A DNA stretch of 64,000 nt from Adiantum capillus-veneris (Eukaryota; Streptophyta; Polypodiopsida; Polypodiales; Pteridaceae), in contig CM043950.1 of NCBI GenBank assembly GCA_014529385.2, positions 75,869,435 through 75,933,434 on the forward strand, given 5' to 3'. A program made the translations under genes and the position numbers. Positions within the stretch are counted from its first letter, which is position 1. Each line of letters opens with the position of its first letter. The notes under the pieces were generated by a model. It had not been told where the DNA came from. It did no database searches and saw only the letters and a program-made list of their open reading frames with translations. Positions 42,886-55,559 of the stretch are shown piece by piece.

Positions 42886-43925
42886 CATCACACGTCCTCT
42901 CCCAGAGGGAAGACCAGTTTTCGCAAGGAGGAGATGATGTTGTAGATTTCAGCCGCAAAGAAGACGTTGCCGGTGATGCTCATGGCTGCCCCAAGTGTAC
43001 CAGACGTCGCCAGGACCCAGTGCGCGAGCTCCCTCGCAAAGAAGTGCCTACAACGTGTTTCCATCGTGACAAGCTATTGTTTTTCTCTGTTTTCAGCTCA
43101 TAAACGTCGTAGACAGGGCTAATTTACAAGAAGGAACCCATGTGTAGGATTGGAAGAGAGGATTTTTTATGTAGAGATCTCTTCTGGGGAATTTCTTTTC
43201 GAGAACCGAGGTGCGTTTCGAGCGTAGAGACTTTGAAGGTAACGATTTTTATGTTATGATCTCTAAGTATTTGTTTATAGGTGCACTTCCCCTAGGTGAG
43301 GGAGTAGGAGCAGAGGAAGCCATGAGCCTCTACAGGAGAATAGCGCTCTGAGGAACTAGAGCCAGATCCGGCAAAGGGTTTCGTACTCGAGTTTGGGACG
43401 TAGATCCACGGATCTAAGAGTGGTAGACTCTCGAGTTGGGATTTGGAAGTTGAGATTCCCAAGGAAGGACTTTGCGTCCGGGAAAGCAGAATTGTTCTGC
43501 GAGAAGAGGACTCTAGAAACAGAGTCGAAAAAGAGTTGCAAGGATGCCATGCCCTGAGTTTGGAAGGTGAGATCCAGAGGTGAGAACCTTGATTCTCAAG
43601 GATTTGGAATAAGGAACGAAAGTTCCTTGGAATAGGGTTTTGTCCTAGGAATAGGAAGTTGAGGTTTCCGGGAACCATCGAGTTTTATTCTAGAACGAAC
43701 GTGGTAATACGTTCGGTTCAAGTGCTTGCATAGACTTCTCCTCAGTAATAAGATACTATTATGGGGGGGGGGGGGGGAACCAGTCCATCTTTTGGTCCCA
43801 GTACTGTGTCGATCTCTCTCTCTCTCTATCTATTTCTCTCTATATCCTCTGGCTTCAAAAATTAAGTGATAAATTCTATTTATCCGAGTATATTCTATAT
43901 TGCTATGCGCTCCCGCTTGTGACAG

Positions 43926-43937
43926 TGGTATCAAAGC
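43926..43937 (+). other. Primer binding site of the large element
   Basis: TGGTATCAAAGC one base after the LTR end. It is a variant of the initiator tRNA-Met complement. Confidence 0.82.
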
Positions 43938-44276
43938 ATGGTCTTCTCTCTTTCCCTGGAAAGGACGACTTTGGGAAGATACGGGAAGAAGCCATGACAA
44001 GCCAAGAGAGAAGTAAGTAGGCGGAAACCGAAGTCCTATAGGAAAAGCTTGCCGTGTTGGAAAAATTTTTCTCTTTGCAAGAAGTCGCCACAAGACTTTA
44101 GATTCTCTGAGAAGGTGACAAGAGCATGATGCTCAAGAACCTAGAGAATCCAAGGAGCAGAATGCTCAAGATCCTTCAGAATCCTGACAATATCTTTGAA
44201 CATCAATCCAGAATCATAGTCAAGAATCCCGTCATTCCGGGAAGGATATGAAGGTCTTTAGACTCAGAACACTGCG

Positions 44277-44458
44277 GTCAAGTTTGATACTTTTGACGGA
44301 AGGGAAGATGTCTCGAAAGCTACCGCTTTAATTCGATAGTTTGAAGTTGCCTTTGCAAATGGCAATTTCTCATAAGCGTCGAAGGTGAGGCATGTGACCA
44401 AACACCTCAAGGGGGATTGCAAGTACTTGGTGGTATACCAAAGCTCTGCAAGGAACTT
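44277..44458 (+). pseudogene. gag: Ty3-like gag relic
   Basis: Reads VKFDTFDGREDVSKATALIR, a stop, FEVAFANGNFS, a stop, ASKVRHVTKHLKGDC. The pattern (F-G, about 30 residues, K..yv...L.G) resembles the retrotransposon gag core. Two in-frame stops (TAG and TAA) show it is dead. No protease, RT or integrase could be recognised downstream. Confidence 0.55.
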
Positions 44459-47400
44459 ACAACAAGACTTGAATTCAATTCAAGTTTGAATTTTTCGACA
44501 TTTTTTTTTCCCTCTACGCTTTGAGGAAGGCATCTAAGAAGATTGGGATCGGTTTGCCCATTAGGAAAATTCAACGAAGGACTTTTGTCCGAATTATGTA
44601 GACGCATTTGCCAGATACTGTAGCAGTTGGTGGAGTCAGCAATAAAAGCTGAAAGTGTACACCTTAGTGTACATAGAATCTAATCCCCGCAGTGGGACGG
44701 GAACCATTGAACACAGAAACATCAAATTTTTGTTATTTCTTCTCAACGGATATGTGGCTATCCGAAGAATGTTTGGAATAAGGGAATTCAAATTGACTCT
44801 TGAGATTTTGAACAGAAGACTCTCAAACTTTAACTGACAGGGTAGGTCTTTGATCAAAGTTAAATCTTTGAGGAATTCATAAACTGCGTATTTCTTTTAT
44901 ACACGAGATATGCATGTCTCTAACCAGGACAATCACTTTCGAGTATTTATGAGAGTAGGATGAAGTTGGAACATTGTACTATGAGATGTATTGGTTTGCT
45001 AACCATCCAGAAGGTCAATGATTGATCTGGTATCCGGTACTTCTCAAACTGATTACCTCCTACTGTGGGTAGGAAATTATGAAGGAACTATTGTGAGCTT
45101 TCAAGCAAAGAAAAGCTTTCATTAAGCTTGAGTACTCTTTAAGCCCACATCGCCTACCCGGTGAGGGAAGATATGGTAGTGCTTTTCGCACAAGTGAAGG
45201 AATACTCTCTTTATGAGGGAAGAAGCAAGAGATGGCCTTGGCCTATGCCCGTAGAATTCCACATTTGAAATCCAAGTTTATTTGATGAGCGGGTTTTGCT
45301 CTAAGATCGAGCCAAGGAATTGTCAAGTTGAGCGTCTGCGCTCTTAAGAATCTTACGAAGGGAAGGTAATTTCCCAAGTTCACCGAAACTCTAAGACAAC
45401 TTAAGAATTACGTACACCTTTGGGTACATGGATAACACACGAAGATGCAGACCTATGCCAAGGAACTGGACGGGAGTTTTTTTATACTCTCTTGAGTGCC
45501 TTTTTGCGCGCAAGGATATTCCAACCCGAGAATCTCTATTTGAGATGTGTTTGGTAGAAGGAATTTGAGTTTCTCTACGGAGAAGAGGTTTTTTGATGGT
45601 CGTTGATCATTGAGTACGCTATGTGCTTTTACCATTACATTAGCAACTTTTGGTTGCGGTATATGTTTCTCCATGAGCAGGTCAAGTAGCATTTATATGT
45701 TGCTTGAATAAATTGAACTATAATGTTCGTAAGAGTATAACTCGCCAACCATTTTAAAATGGTAAGAATTACCTTAACCACATATGGGAGAACATCATTG
45801 AGATCTACAGTGGGTTTGCCCTTAAGCGGGCCGAGTTTGAACTTATGTTCATAAAATGGTATGGCTATAATTTTTATCTGCCTAAGATTTTGTGAGCAGT
45901 CTTAGATGCTTGCTAAGTGAAAAATTCTTGATGATTTGCGTAAGAAATAGACGCAAGTAGGTGTAAAGAAAACACTGCAGGTGGTAACAACCCACTGGAG
46001 GAAAAACGCGGAAAGACATGTAGCAATGCACAAGGAATCTTCGGATTGGAACCGTCCGCCTACGTTGAGCGACGGCCCGGAACAAGAACCTTCTTTAACA
46101 CTAGAATGGTAACAGGACACTTTTATGTCCTTGGACACTTTTGTGTCCTATTAAGTGACCATTTTGCTTGAATTATTTGAAGAGTATGAAAATGAATTTG
46201 TAGGTGCTATATATCCACAAAGTTGCCTTATGAGCTGAAAAAAACTTAGCATTTTTTTTGGAGTATCGATCTCACCATTAACCTTACTCTTGCACAACAT
46301 TTTTGAACCTAAACTGTGTGAATAAACGGGTCCTGCTTTTGGCTTTTTTTCAATTTTTAGCAACTATACCACTCTAAACTTCATGTTTGTGAGGTTTAGA
46401 TGGCTAGAGGTTAGGCCTTCATGGTTCTCAACATGTTTTGATGCTTGTAGGGAGAGCTAAGTGTTAAAATTGAAAGTTATGACCAATTTACAAGAATTGC
46501 ATAATCCTGTTTTTTTGGCCAAAATTAACACTTTTATGATTTTTTTGGTGGTTTTCTTGATATCCAAATTCAATTTTGATTGTGTAAGTGTAATGTATAA
46601 CATAAAGCTAATCTTCCTTGAGTTTTGGGGAACCTAATATGCTATATAGCATAGTATATGATGATGGTTGAGTTTTTTGATTGCTGAAGAATACGATACA
46701 TTTTAGAGTAGCAAGTATAACTTTCTCAATAATGCTAGTTTCTTAGGCCAATTGTGTGTATTTTGTCGGGTAGTAACCATATCTAATCATAGACTACAAA
46801 CTTGGCTAGATATTGAGTAGTTTCTATGGGTTTCTAGAGGTCATAATGCTAAACCCAGTTTTTTCATGTTTGTTGTATTTAGCACTTTATCATTGCCCCC
46901 AAGGTTCCAATTGTAAGAGATCCATTATCCTTTTGACATGCTCCATGGCTCCTTTTGAATCCAAAGGCCCAAAGGGAACCAAGAAAACGTGTATATAGTA
47001 TCTGTATTGAGCGTGACTATAGAAACTTTGATGATAGGTCCGCAGAATGACAAAAATGCAACTTTTTTGTACCTATTTTTTTGCCCACAAAAAAAATTAG
47101 TGAGGTAAAAGCAACCATATGCTTAGGTCACCAACCCATTGAAGTTAACGGGGCACAAAAATCCCCACTCTTATTTATATGCAATCAACCGTAAGAAATT
47201 GCTCTTTTGGGTAAAATGCATTGGTCCATCAACTTTGGAGGCTTGTAGTGAGCAAGGGATGAGAAAAAATACAAGTTTCTCATTTTTTCCATATGTACTA
47301 GTTATTGAACTATAAGCTCATGAAAGGATTTTTCAAAATGAGTGGATCTACTATGGTTTTGGAATTTTTTCCCAAAACCCTGAAAGGACACTTTTATGTC

Positions 47401-48220
47401 CTGTTAGGTTACCATTTTAGTGTTAAGGTGATCGCAAACTCTCTTTGTGGAAGAAAGACGTCGAGATTAATACTCTATGATTTGGGCATTCCCTATGTGG
47501 GAGGACACAAGAGGTTTAATACCCTCTCGACTAGCAACGCAGGATTATGCGCAAGGACAAATGCTTAGATTGATTTCTAGGAAGATTATTCTTCTCGAAT
47601 TTGAGAAGACGGAATCAAGTTAACAGAGTCTCAGATAAGGAAACTTTGGATCTGGAGGAAAAACGTGGAAAGATGTGCGGCAATGCACAGGGGATCTTCG
47701 GATCAGAACAATTGGCTTACCCAAAGCAAAGGCCCAGAATAAGAACTTACTTTGGTAAGATGGCACACTTTGTTTGCCACATGAAGATTCACATGAGCTT
47801 AATGCTCTCGACATGCCCTATGTTGAAGAGCACAAGAGGTTTAATATCCTCAGGACTAATAGCGCAAGGTTATGCGCAAGGAAAGAGACCTAGATTGATT
47901 TTGAGGAGGATTATTTTCTCGGGATTGAGAAGGTGGAATTGAGTTAACAGATTCTCGGAAAGACGGGAATGACGAGTTCTTACATGGCTCGTAAGTTTAA
48001 TAAATGGTGAATGATATCCTTGAGGTACTAGAGGAAGGACATGAACCGGTGAGGTAAGTATTGAATTATTGAGTTTTTGTTTAATTTAATTTTTAAGTTC
48101 TCTCCTAAGAAAGGACTAGTTCAACTCACCATTGAGCAAGACTTGGAATTTTTCCGGTTTCTCCCCGGCAGTTCAGTTGGATCTCTATAGTTGAGGACAA
48201 CTGTTTATAAATGAGAGGGA
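44459..48220. other. Decayed interior of the large element, with internal duplications
   Basis: No domains are recognisable. The block aggaaaaacgcggaaagacatgt...aatgcacaagg...atcttcgga occurs near 45999-46042 and 47657-47702. gacacttttatgtcc occurs near 46117 and 47388. A block of ~130 bp (cacaagaggtttaat ... gagttaacag) is directly repeated at about 47505 and 47828 with a ~323-bp period. 46190-47360 has a different AT-rich composition and may be a separate insertion. Confidence 0.55.
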
Positions 48221-48923
48221 TGTTGCTAAATTGGCTTTATGCGACAGGAAAAATAATTCTGAATGAATTATTGGAATTTTAAGTGAGGGTTTTCTCATTG
48301 GAGACATTTGAGTATAGAGTATTCCTAGTGTGTCATTCATAGTAATGACAGGAGCACTGTGAAAGGGATATCTGTAAAACCACGAGGAACAGGTACTTCT
48401 GATGCGTCACATTGGATGGGTGACAGGGAGCATCGGGAAGAAGTATTCGACCATCCGAGAACGGACATCTCTGATGCGTCATAGGATGGGTGACATAGAG
48501 CTTTGGGAAGGAGATTGTACCGTAAGTTTGGTAGGAAAGGACTAGGTGATGGGTATTCCTGATGCGTCACAAGGTGGGTGACGAGTGCATCAGAAAGGGG
48601 ATATCCATAGTTAACAGGAAATTCCGAACTGTGTTAGAATTGTGCACAAGGAAAAGCAAGCACTTGGATGAAGATGGGCTCAGAGGAAACTTTGAGGAAA
48701 AAATGGATGCTTTCTGAGAAAGCGGGTTGCTTTTCGAGAAAGCAGATGCTTTCCCGCAAGGAAGTCTATGTCTGCATTGCAACTGTGCATGTGGATTGCA
48801 TCCAGGGATTCCTGAGAAGTGTTGTGAAAGTTTTGTTTTTAACTTATAAGGTTTTATTGAGTTTTTGGGCAAATTCAGACCATTTTTAAAGGTGACCGAC
48901 CGCCCACTTAATAAGTGGGCAGC
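48221..48923 (+). repeat. 3' LTR of the large element, first piece
   Basis: Starts tgttgctaaattggc after a purine-rich tract and follows the 5' LTR to agtgggcagc. The outer stem of hairpin module 2 is lost here (agctttggg in place of agcatcgcg, ~48500). Modules 1 and 3 keep their pairing (48401-48434, 48561-48591). Confidence 0.9.
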
Positions 48924-49128
48924 CTATCTAACTATTATACTGGAGAAAAGCTTTCGTGAAAAGTGCCATGTGGCAGTTTGAGGAGGGACGAGAGGCTACG
49001 TAGAACTCACAATTTTTAAGATTTCAACCGATGTCCTAATCTGCAATGCGCACCTTCTCTAACTTTCAAATCAAATTTGCTGCTACGCATCGCCGTCTCC
49101 ATTTTCAAGTAAGCTTTTTGATCTGTGT

Positions 49129-50870
49129 GTGTATGTGTGTGTGGAATTGTTTGCGATTGCGGCTGGTCTTAAAGTCAATTTTTGTAAATCAAAGCTTTTG
49201 CCACTTCGTTCTTGTGATTGGCATGCTCTGTTGTGGCCAGTAGAGATTGTTCTTCCGAATGTAATCACCAGGCATTTGGGTTATCCAATTGGATGGAATG
49301 TTACACGCAGAAAGTGGATTGGTTTATGAACCGCTTGAATGTTGAATTGCATTACTTGAAGCTTTCTACTTGGTCATTGCATGTTCGCATGCGAATTGTT
49401 CAAAGTATCCTCATGGCATATGTTCAGTTATTTTTGCCATTGTTGCATTGGCCTCGCCATTGTCTTGATTCTCTCATGTCGGCCATTTTGTCTCATTTGT
49501 GGTGAACGCATGCTCACAAAAAAGGTTTGCGTCTGATGTCAATGGCAAAACTTTGTACACCAAAGCGCTTTGGTGGTCTGAATATTTTGGACCTGCGTAG
49601 GCATGTCCTTGCTAGGAAGGCTATGCTTTTGCCTACACTTACGCAACAATCTCAGCCTTGGACTCTTATGTTCGCACACATGAGTCAGCATGTGGTTACA
49701 TCATCATTTGGTCCCTGACAATCATCCATTTGGGAGGCAGTATTTGGTAAGATGGATGGTCATATTCTTGGATGCCCACTTTCTTCCATCTTGCTTTCTG
49801 CGTGGAAACAGGTTACGATTCATCTATCATAGAATGCTCGGAGGGAAGGAAATTCACTTCGCGTGGAGAGCCTCCATTGGAGCCGGGCTTTTTCTCTTAC
49901 TTTGGTCGACCGCTCGCCTCGCCAGGCGTATTTCCTCTCTTGCCGTGGCATTTGAGTGGTTGAGGATGTGGTGGATGCAGCTTGTTTCACTTTCGAGTTT
50001 CCATTTGCCGCTCACCGCTTTGGATTGGGCATGCACTATCTCCAGTTTTGGAGAAAATTACAGCAAATGTTGATAGGTTTTTTACCCGTTTTACCTTTGG
50101 CTGATGGTAATCGCATGTCTGACTGGAAGCTTGGGGAAATGCCTTTTCAAGATATTTCTGTCGGCTGGGCTATGCTCTTCTTCTGTCTCATCCATGGCTT
50201 GCTGATCATTGCAATGCTATTTGGCACATGCATAAATCAGATATTTGGTGGCGAAGGCTTATATCTACATTATGGGAAAGCCATTTGCCGTTGAAGGAGC
50301 GATTGTTTCTTTGGCGGTGTTTACTTGGTGTGCTCCCTGTGGGTACCTTTCTTAGGATGCGCCGTATATGCCCTTCATCATGTGTCTGTTGCTTATCTGC
50401 CGAGGAGGATGTTTGTCACCTCTTGTGGGATTGCTGTGTTACTCGAGATTTCCTTCGTCGAGTATCTGCGTGTATGCAGCTACGTTTTCCCAGGACGGTC
50501 TTCCATAAGCGGTTTTGGGTTTTTGGTATCTTCTCACCGGCGTTGCAGTGCTTTGCAGTCTTCTTCATGTGGGTCAGGTTTTGGGCGTACCGGAGCCTGT
50601 GGCGACAGCGTATTGGCTATATGTTCCATCGCATTCATACAAATCCCTTGCCTTTCTTCAAGCTTTCCCTTAGGCAGTCTTTGCGGTTCGCCTTGGAAGT
50701 TGGTGATATCACGGCAGAGATACATCAGCTTTCTTATGAATGCTTTTAGCTATTTTGTACAGCCGAACACTTTTGTGTTCCTTTTCTTGTACATCTTTTT
50801 GGTGGGTTTTCCTCTCTTTGAGGTTTCCCATAGATAGATAAATCAAATTGATTTACAAAAAAAAAAACTG
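49129..50870 (+). pseudogene. L1-type LINE, 3' half (RT C-terminus, zf-RVT, 3' UTR, poly A)
   Basis: Plus strand with several stops and frame changes. GLKVNFCKSKLLPLR and the following TRHLGYPIGWNVTRRKW are the end of the reverse transcriptase palm. RMRIVQSILMAYVQ and KRFGGLNILDLRRHVLARKA are the connection region. WWRRLISTLW ... PLKERLFLWRCLLGVLPVG ... CVCCLSAEEDVCHLLWDC is the zf-RVT domain, open from 50228 to 50749. The 3' UTR ends ttgaggtttccca ... gatttac plus eleven A at 50859-50869. The same 3' UTR occurs at 58690-58796. The 5' end is missing. Confidence 0.9.
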
Positions 50871-51450
50871 TGTGTGTGTGTGCCGATCGCTGTCACTCGG
50901 TTGGTGTCGACGTAGTGCTGGTCTTCTCACATACAAGGGCCGCCATGCATAACACAAAGAGTGAGCGTACACCAACTGCAACCTGCAGTACGACAATTTT
51001 CCTATCTCCTGATCTTGCCAATCCATCACGCAGGCGGCAACAAGATGCATTAACGAGCCAAAGATCTCCGTCTTGCAAGGGCTGGTCTGAGTCATTCGGC
51101 TGGCATGGGGCCCCACTGTAGTGCTGGTCTTCTCACGGACAAGGGCCGCCATTGTGGTGGGGGTCTTCCAAAAGAGTGAACCTAGAGCTGCTGCAATCGG
51201 CAGTGTAGCAATTGTCCTTGTACCTCCTACTCTCATCAATCCATGCAATAGTGAGCCTAGAGCCACTGCAACCTCCAGTGCGGCAATTGTCTCGTTTCCT
51301 GCTCTGGCCAAACCATCTTGTGCAGGTGGCAACCGCTGTGAAGGACCTTCTGGATGTTCTGGAACAGGTTGGTCAGATTGTGGAGGCACTGGTTATGCTG
51401 AACATGCCCTCAAAGGCGGACTGGTGAATTTTTCTGCATGAGATTGAGGC
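50871..51450. repeat. GC-rich tandem repeat, ~206-bp spacing, unrecognised
   Basis: gtagtgctggtcttctcac starts at 50914 and 51119, each followed by acaagggccgccat. The words gcaacc.gcagt.cg.caatt and gtgagcctagagc recur. Partly open on both strands (102-178 codons), Ala/Ser-rich when translated. Short coding phrases such as VKDLLDVLEQVGQIVEAL follow at 51330 on. It is not assigned to any family. Confidence 0.5.
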
Positions 51451-53016
51451 CGTAGTAGAGGGAATATTACCGATAGAAGTCTCGAAGGTTTCGGCGTGGA
51501 TCAAGAAGGCGGCCAAGTGTGCAAGAATATGGCTGCATTGGGTAGGGAGATGAGCTTCACGACAGTTCAGATTTCTGAGCTCCAATATGAAATCTGGATG
51601 CAAGGCTTGATGTGGGATATGGCTCGAAGCCAGGAAGACAGGCTGGCGGTGATTCAACCTGCGGACATTATCAATTACTATTTAGAGATGGCAACAAAGA
51701 TGGATATGCAGACTACAAGGATGTTGATATGGCTTCTCAACATAGTGCGTAGCTAGAATGCGCCACTTGTACGAGTACCTTCTAACACCCACGGAGCTCA
51801 TAGGTGCATAGCCGCTGGGTATGGATATCGTGGGCACCTTTCTCATCGAGCAGCAAGCTCACACGATGGTGAGGATTGGGAGTTCGAGATCCCTATGCAA
51901 GGTGGCATGTCCATCTTGCATCCGGATTCGGCACCTATAGATGCACTTTGTGCAAGAGGAGGCGAGGGGTGGCGGTGAGATTATCCACCAGTCTGCCATC
52001 GGCCATACGGGGACCTTTTACATCCTCCCGCAGTTTTTGCATAGCCCCTCCCGTTGCAGGGCGTCACTATCTTCCAACACAGCAGAAGAGACGAGGTGAT
52101 GACCTTTTAGGCCGCTCAACCACCATTACGCATACCGTTGGAGAAGCCGCTCTAATGAACGAGCTCTTGGAAGAGTTTGCCAATACGTTCATGCAGATGA
52201 CACCCTTCACTCACTGGAGGCTTGGTCTCTTGCCGCTTGCTGAACTGACAAAATTCAAAGAACCAAATATTAAAAAAAAGCCTAATCATCGGTGTCTATA
52301 TTAGGTGCACGAGTTATGCAACGTACGATTGTGCGTGTAGAGAATGTGCAGGTAAGAGCAAACGTTTCTTGGTGGCCTCTCTCTCTCTCTCTCTCTCTGT
52401 CTCTGTGTGTGTGTGGGGGTACGACGTGTACCCATGATCAGGCTCAATATCTAGGGTGTAGCAAACTCGGCTGCAGAGTACCTACAATGCGAATCTGTAC
52501 CATATCTTAATTTTGAAAACGGCATCTTGCACAAGTTGTTTGCTATTCGAAAGCTTTTGATCGATGATAAGCTCGAGACCATGTCCGTCTTTAACATTTA
52601 ATATGAGAGGTGGCTAAAGAGAAGCACAGATCTTCAAATGCAAGGAAGATTTTAAAGGTTGATCATTGGGCTGCGCAGGCCAAGACGGCCGTACAAGGAA
52701 TTAGTACAATGCAAGCCCAAGCTAATTAAAAGTGCATAGCCAAGACTTGGAGTGCAAGAAGACCACCATCATTGTCGTTGATGGCCGCTCGACATTCTCA
52801 TGAACACCCACATGTGATTGCACGTTGCATGACAATTGCTTGGAGGGCACGAGCAAGAAAAAAGCAGCAATGAGCAAGTTTGTCTTGCTACCGGGACGAG
52901 GCCGTGCTCCCCAAACTCTATGATTTCAAGCTAGACAGTGGCTGATGTTAAGTGAAGGCTAAAGGATTGGTAATCTTCTCTCCCTCTTTGATGTTAAGTG
53001 AAGGCTAAAGGATTGC

Positions 53017-53020
<4 letters not shown>
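51451..53020. other. Unrecognised, possibly decayed coding; short repeats
   Basis: Open frames at 51496-51756 (86 codons, plus) and 51876-52304 (142 codons, plus; contains MNELLEEFANTFMQ) have protein-like composition but no family I can name. A CT run lies at 52378-52398. A 47-bp unit (gatgttaagtgaaggctaaa) is duplicated at about 52942 and 52991. Confidence 0.35.
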
Positions 53021-53053
<33 letters not shown>

Positions 53054-54049
53054 CCACTGGTAAGAATATACTAAAACGTATCCACATTCTTACACACATT
53101 AGTAGCTGGTATATCATATAAACACAAATACAACAACTCATGTCCATTATCCAAACATGAAATAGATGGTGCATGTAAAACGAAAGCAAAAAATTGTAAG
53201 TAATTGCTTTTAGTAAGCATGTGTGAGAGAGAAATCAAATAAAATGTTATATTAAACGTATTCAAAAGGCTAAAATTACCGATGACAACAAAAGCTACAT
53301 CCCAGTAGAGTCTAATACTCTCTTTAGAAAGCAATGAAAATAGAAATTGAGAAGAAAATATAATGTTTAGGTCTGTCATATATCAAGGGACAGGTGGGAG
53401 GGAGTAACAGAGTAATTATGGTGAACAAGGTAGGGGAGATGAAAGCTAGAGACTATTATCATATACATCAGTACATCAATTCACGGGGGGAGGGGGGTAT
53501 AGGTGGAAGAAGCTCAAGGTGTACAATTGCTCATCTCAAGACAATGAGAGAGAGAGAGAGAGAGAGGTGCCTCAAATTTCCAGCACAAGGGTCTTTCTTT
53601 CCTTGTTTGAAGGCACCTCTTGGAGTGTAGTTATTGCAAGTTATGGTTAAATGTAGGCACTTTTGGGATGTTTTCAGTGTGCATAGAGCCATGACCTCTC
53701 CCCACATGTGATCACCTTCACTTGCATTTTGAAGACATGTGACACAATACAAGAAGTTAAGATTAATATGCGGGTATAGTTGAAAAGTAGCATCTAGCTT
53801 GGTGAATCTTTGGTCTACATATTGGCCAAGTGTGGCTTGAATAGAGATACTATGTTTCTCTTCTCAGCCCGAAGGATGAATCACATACTATATATATACA
53901 TCATGGTGCACTGCAAGACTGAGCTATGCAAGTACACATTCTGATCCATATGATTAAGGCTTGGAGAGCAAGCTCAGAGATAGAAAAAGAGAGGGAGAGG
54001 GAGAGGGAGAGGGAGAGGAAACAAGAGATATAATACTATTTTGCTGCCA
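53021..54049. other. No gene; CT, GA and GGGAGA repeats
   Basis: CT run 53021-53049, GA run 53546-53567 and a GGGAGA hexanucleotide run 53991-54018. The rest is anonymous AT-rich DNA up to the resumption of the LTR. Confidence 0.6.
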
Positions 54050-55288
54050 TGGGCAGCAGGTTATGTACTAGTGATTAAATAAAGCAGTAAAAACCAACCA
54101 GCGATTTTTCTCTCTTTTTTTGGTAGAAGAGGAGAAAAAAGAAACGAAAAGAAAAAAGAAAAAAAGAAAAAGAAAAACAGCCGCGATCTCTACGCAAGCA
54201 GCCAATGCTCTGCTATCTTTGCCGTGGCCAGGGAGCTATAAAAGCATCACACGCCCTCTCCCAGAGGGAAGACCAGTTTTCGCAAGGAGGAGAGGATGTT
54301 GCAGATTTCAGCCGCAAAGAAGACGTTGCCGGTGATGCCCATGGCTGCCCCAAGTGTACCAAACGTTGCCAGGACCCAATGCGCGAGTTCCCTCGCGAAG
54401 AAGTGCCTACGGAGCGTGTTTCCATCGCGACAAGCTGCTGTTTTTCTCTGTTTTCAGCCCATAAACGTCGTTGACGGGGCTGATTTACAAGAGGAACCTG
54501 TGTGTAGGATTGGAAGAGAGGATTTTTTATGTAGAGATCTCTTTCGGGGAATTGCTTTTCGAGAACCGAGCTGCATTTCGAGCATAGAGACTTTGAAGGC
54601 AACGAGTTTCATGTTATGATCTCGAAGTATTTGTTTGCAGGTGTACTTCCCCTAGGTGAGAGAGTAGGAGTAGAGGAAGGCATAAGACTCTAAAGGAGAA
54701 AAGCGCTCTGAGGAACTGGAGCCAGATCAGCCCAAGGGTTTCATACCCAAGTTTGGGACGTAGATCCACAGATCCGAGAGTGGTAAGACTCTCGAGTTGG
54801 GATTCGGAAGTGGAGATTCCCAAGGAAGGACTTCGCGTCCGGGAAAGCAGAGTTGTTCTGCGGGAAGAGGACTCTGGAAACAGAATCGAAAAAGAGTTGC
54901 AGGGATGCCATGCCCTGAGTCTGGAAGGTGAGATCCAGAGGTGAGAACCTTGATTCTCAAGGATTTGGAATAAGGAACGAAAGTTCCTTGGAATAGGGTT
55001 CTGCCCTAGGAATAGGAAGCCGAGGCTTTTGGGAACCATCAAGTCTTATTCTAGAACGAACGTGGTAATACGTTCGGTTTAAGTGCTTGTATAGACTTCT
55101 CTTGAGTAATAAGATACTATTACGTGGGGGACCAGCCCATCTTCTGGTCCCAGTATTGTGTCGATCTTCTCACACTCTTATCTCTCTCTCTATCTACTTC
55201 TCTCTATATCCTCTGGCTTCAATAATTAAGTGATAAATTCTATTTATCCGAGTCTATTCTATATTGCTATGCGCTCCCATTTGTGACA
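54050..55288 (+). repeat. 3' LTR of the large element, second piece
   Basis: From gattaaataaagcag (54073; possibly from 54050) to catttgtgaca it matches 42732-43924, including TATAAAAG at 54237-54244. It is followed by the target duplication GGGTA. An 8-purine-rich tract at 54127-54178 is expanded relative to the 5' LTR. Confidence 0.92.
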
Positions 55289-55559
55289 GGGTATGTGTGA
55301 TCACTGACACACTGGTTGCTCAATACAAGAGGGTGATATAATGGGTGATAAATCCATCCTAATTTGCACTCTGGATGTCGATATATTATGGCTCAAATCC
55401 TCTATTGTAGTCTGTGGATGTTGTGAAGCACCTCTCTTCAATTGTGGGTGTCTCGATTTCCCTAGCTCCAATGCTTGGTCAATGAAAGTACAGTGGGTGT
55501 GAGTATGAGTTGAGCTTTGCAATGGTGACTGCTCCTCTATCTGTTCAGTGCATGGTGTG
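55289..55559. other. No gene seen
   Basis: Begins with the right GGGTA duplication, then anonymous sequence leading into the LINE remnant. Confidence 0.45.

Larger units (their letters stand above)
42031..43924 (+). repeat. 5' LTR (1,894 bp) of the large element
   Basis: Starts tgttactaaattggc and ends cttgtgaca. It contains three hairpin modules (42213-42403), a TATA box (42878-42885) and a pyrimidine-rich 3' end. It matches 48221-48923 plus 54050-55288 with scattered substitutions. A G/C homopolymer near 43765 is longer here than in the 3' LTR. Confidence 0.92.
48924..54049. mobile_element. ~5.1-kb insertion inside the 3' LTR
   Basis: The LTR alignment stops at gtgggcagc (48923) and resumes near tgggcagc (54050). 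The shared 8-mer TGGGCAGC could be a target duplication, but the LTR natively carries this word twice, so it is ambiguous. The insert holds an L1-type LINE 3' half (49129-50870) and 3 kb of other sequence. It is probably composite, since the LINE poly(A) is internal. Confidence 0.7.
42031..55288 (+). mobile_element. Large LTR retrotransposon (probably Ty3-like), split 3' LTR
   Basis: The 5' LTR is 42031-43924. The 3' LTR is in two pieces, 48221-48923 and 54050-55288. GGGTA lies before the 5' LTR (42026-42030) and after the 3' LTR (55289-55293). The primer site follows the 5' LTR and a purine-rich aatgagaggga precedes the 3' LTR. The interior (43925-48220) is badly decayed; only a gag-like stretch is recognisable, so assignment to Ty3 rests on that alone. 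An insertion of ~5.1 kb containing an L1-type LINE divides the 3' LTR. Confidence 0.9.
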
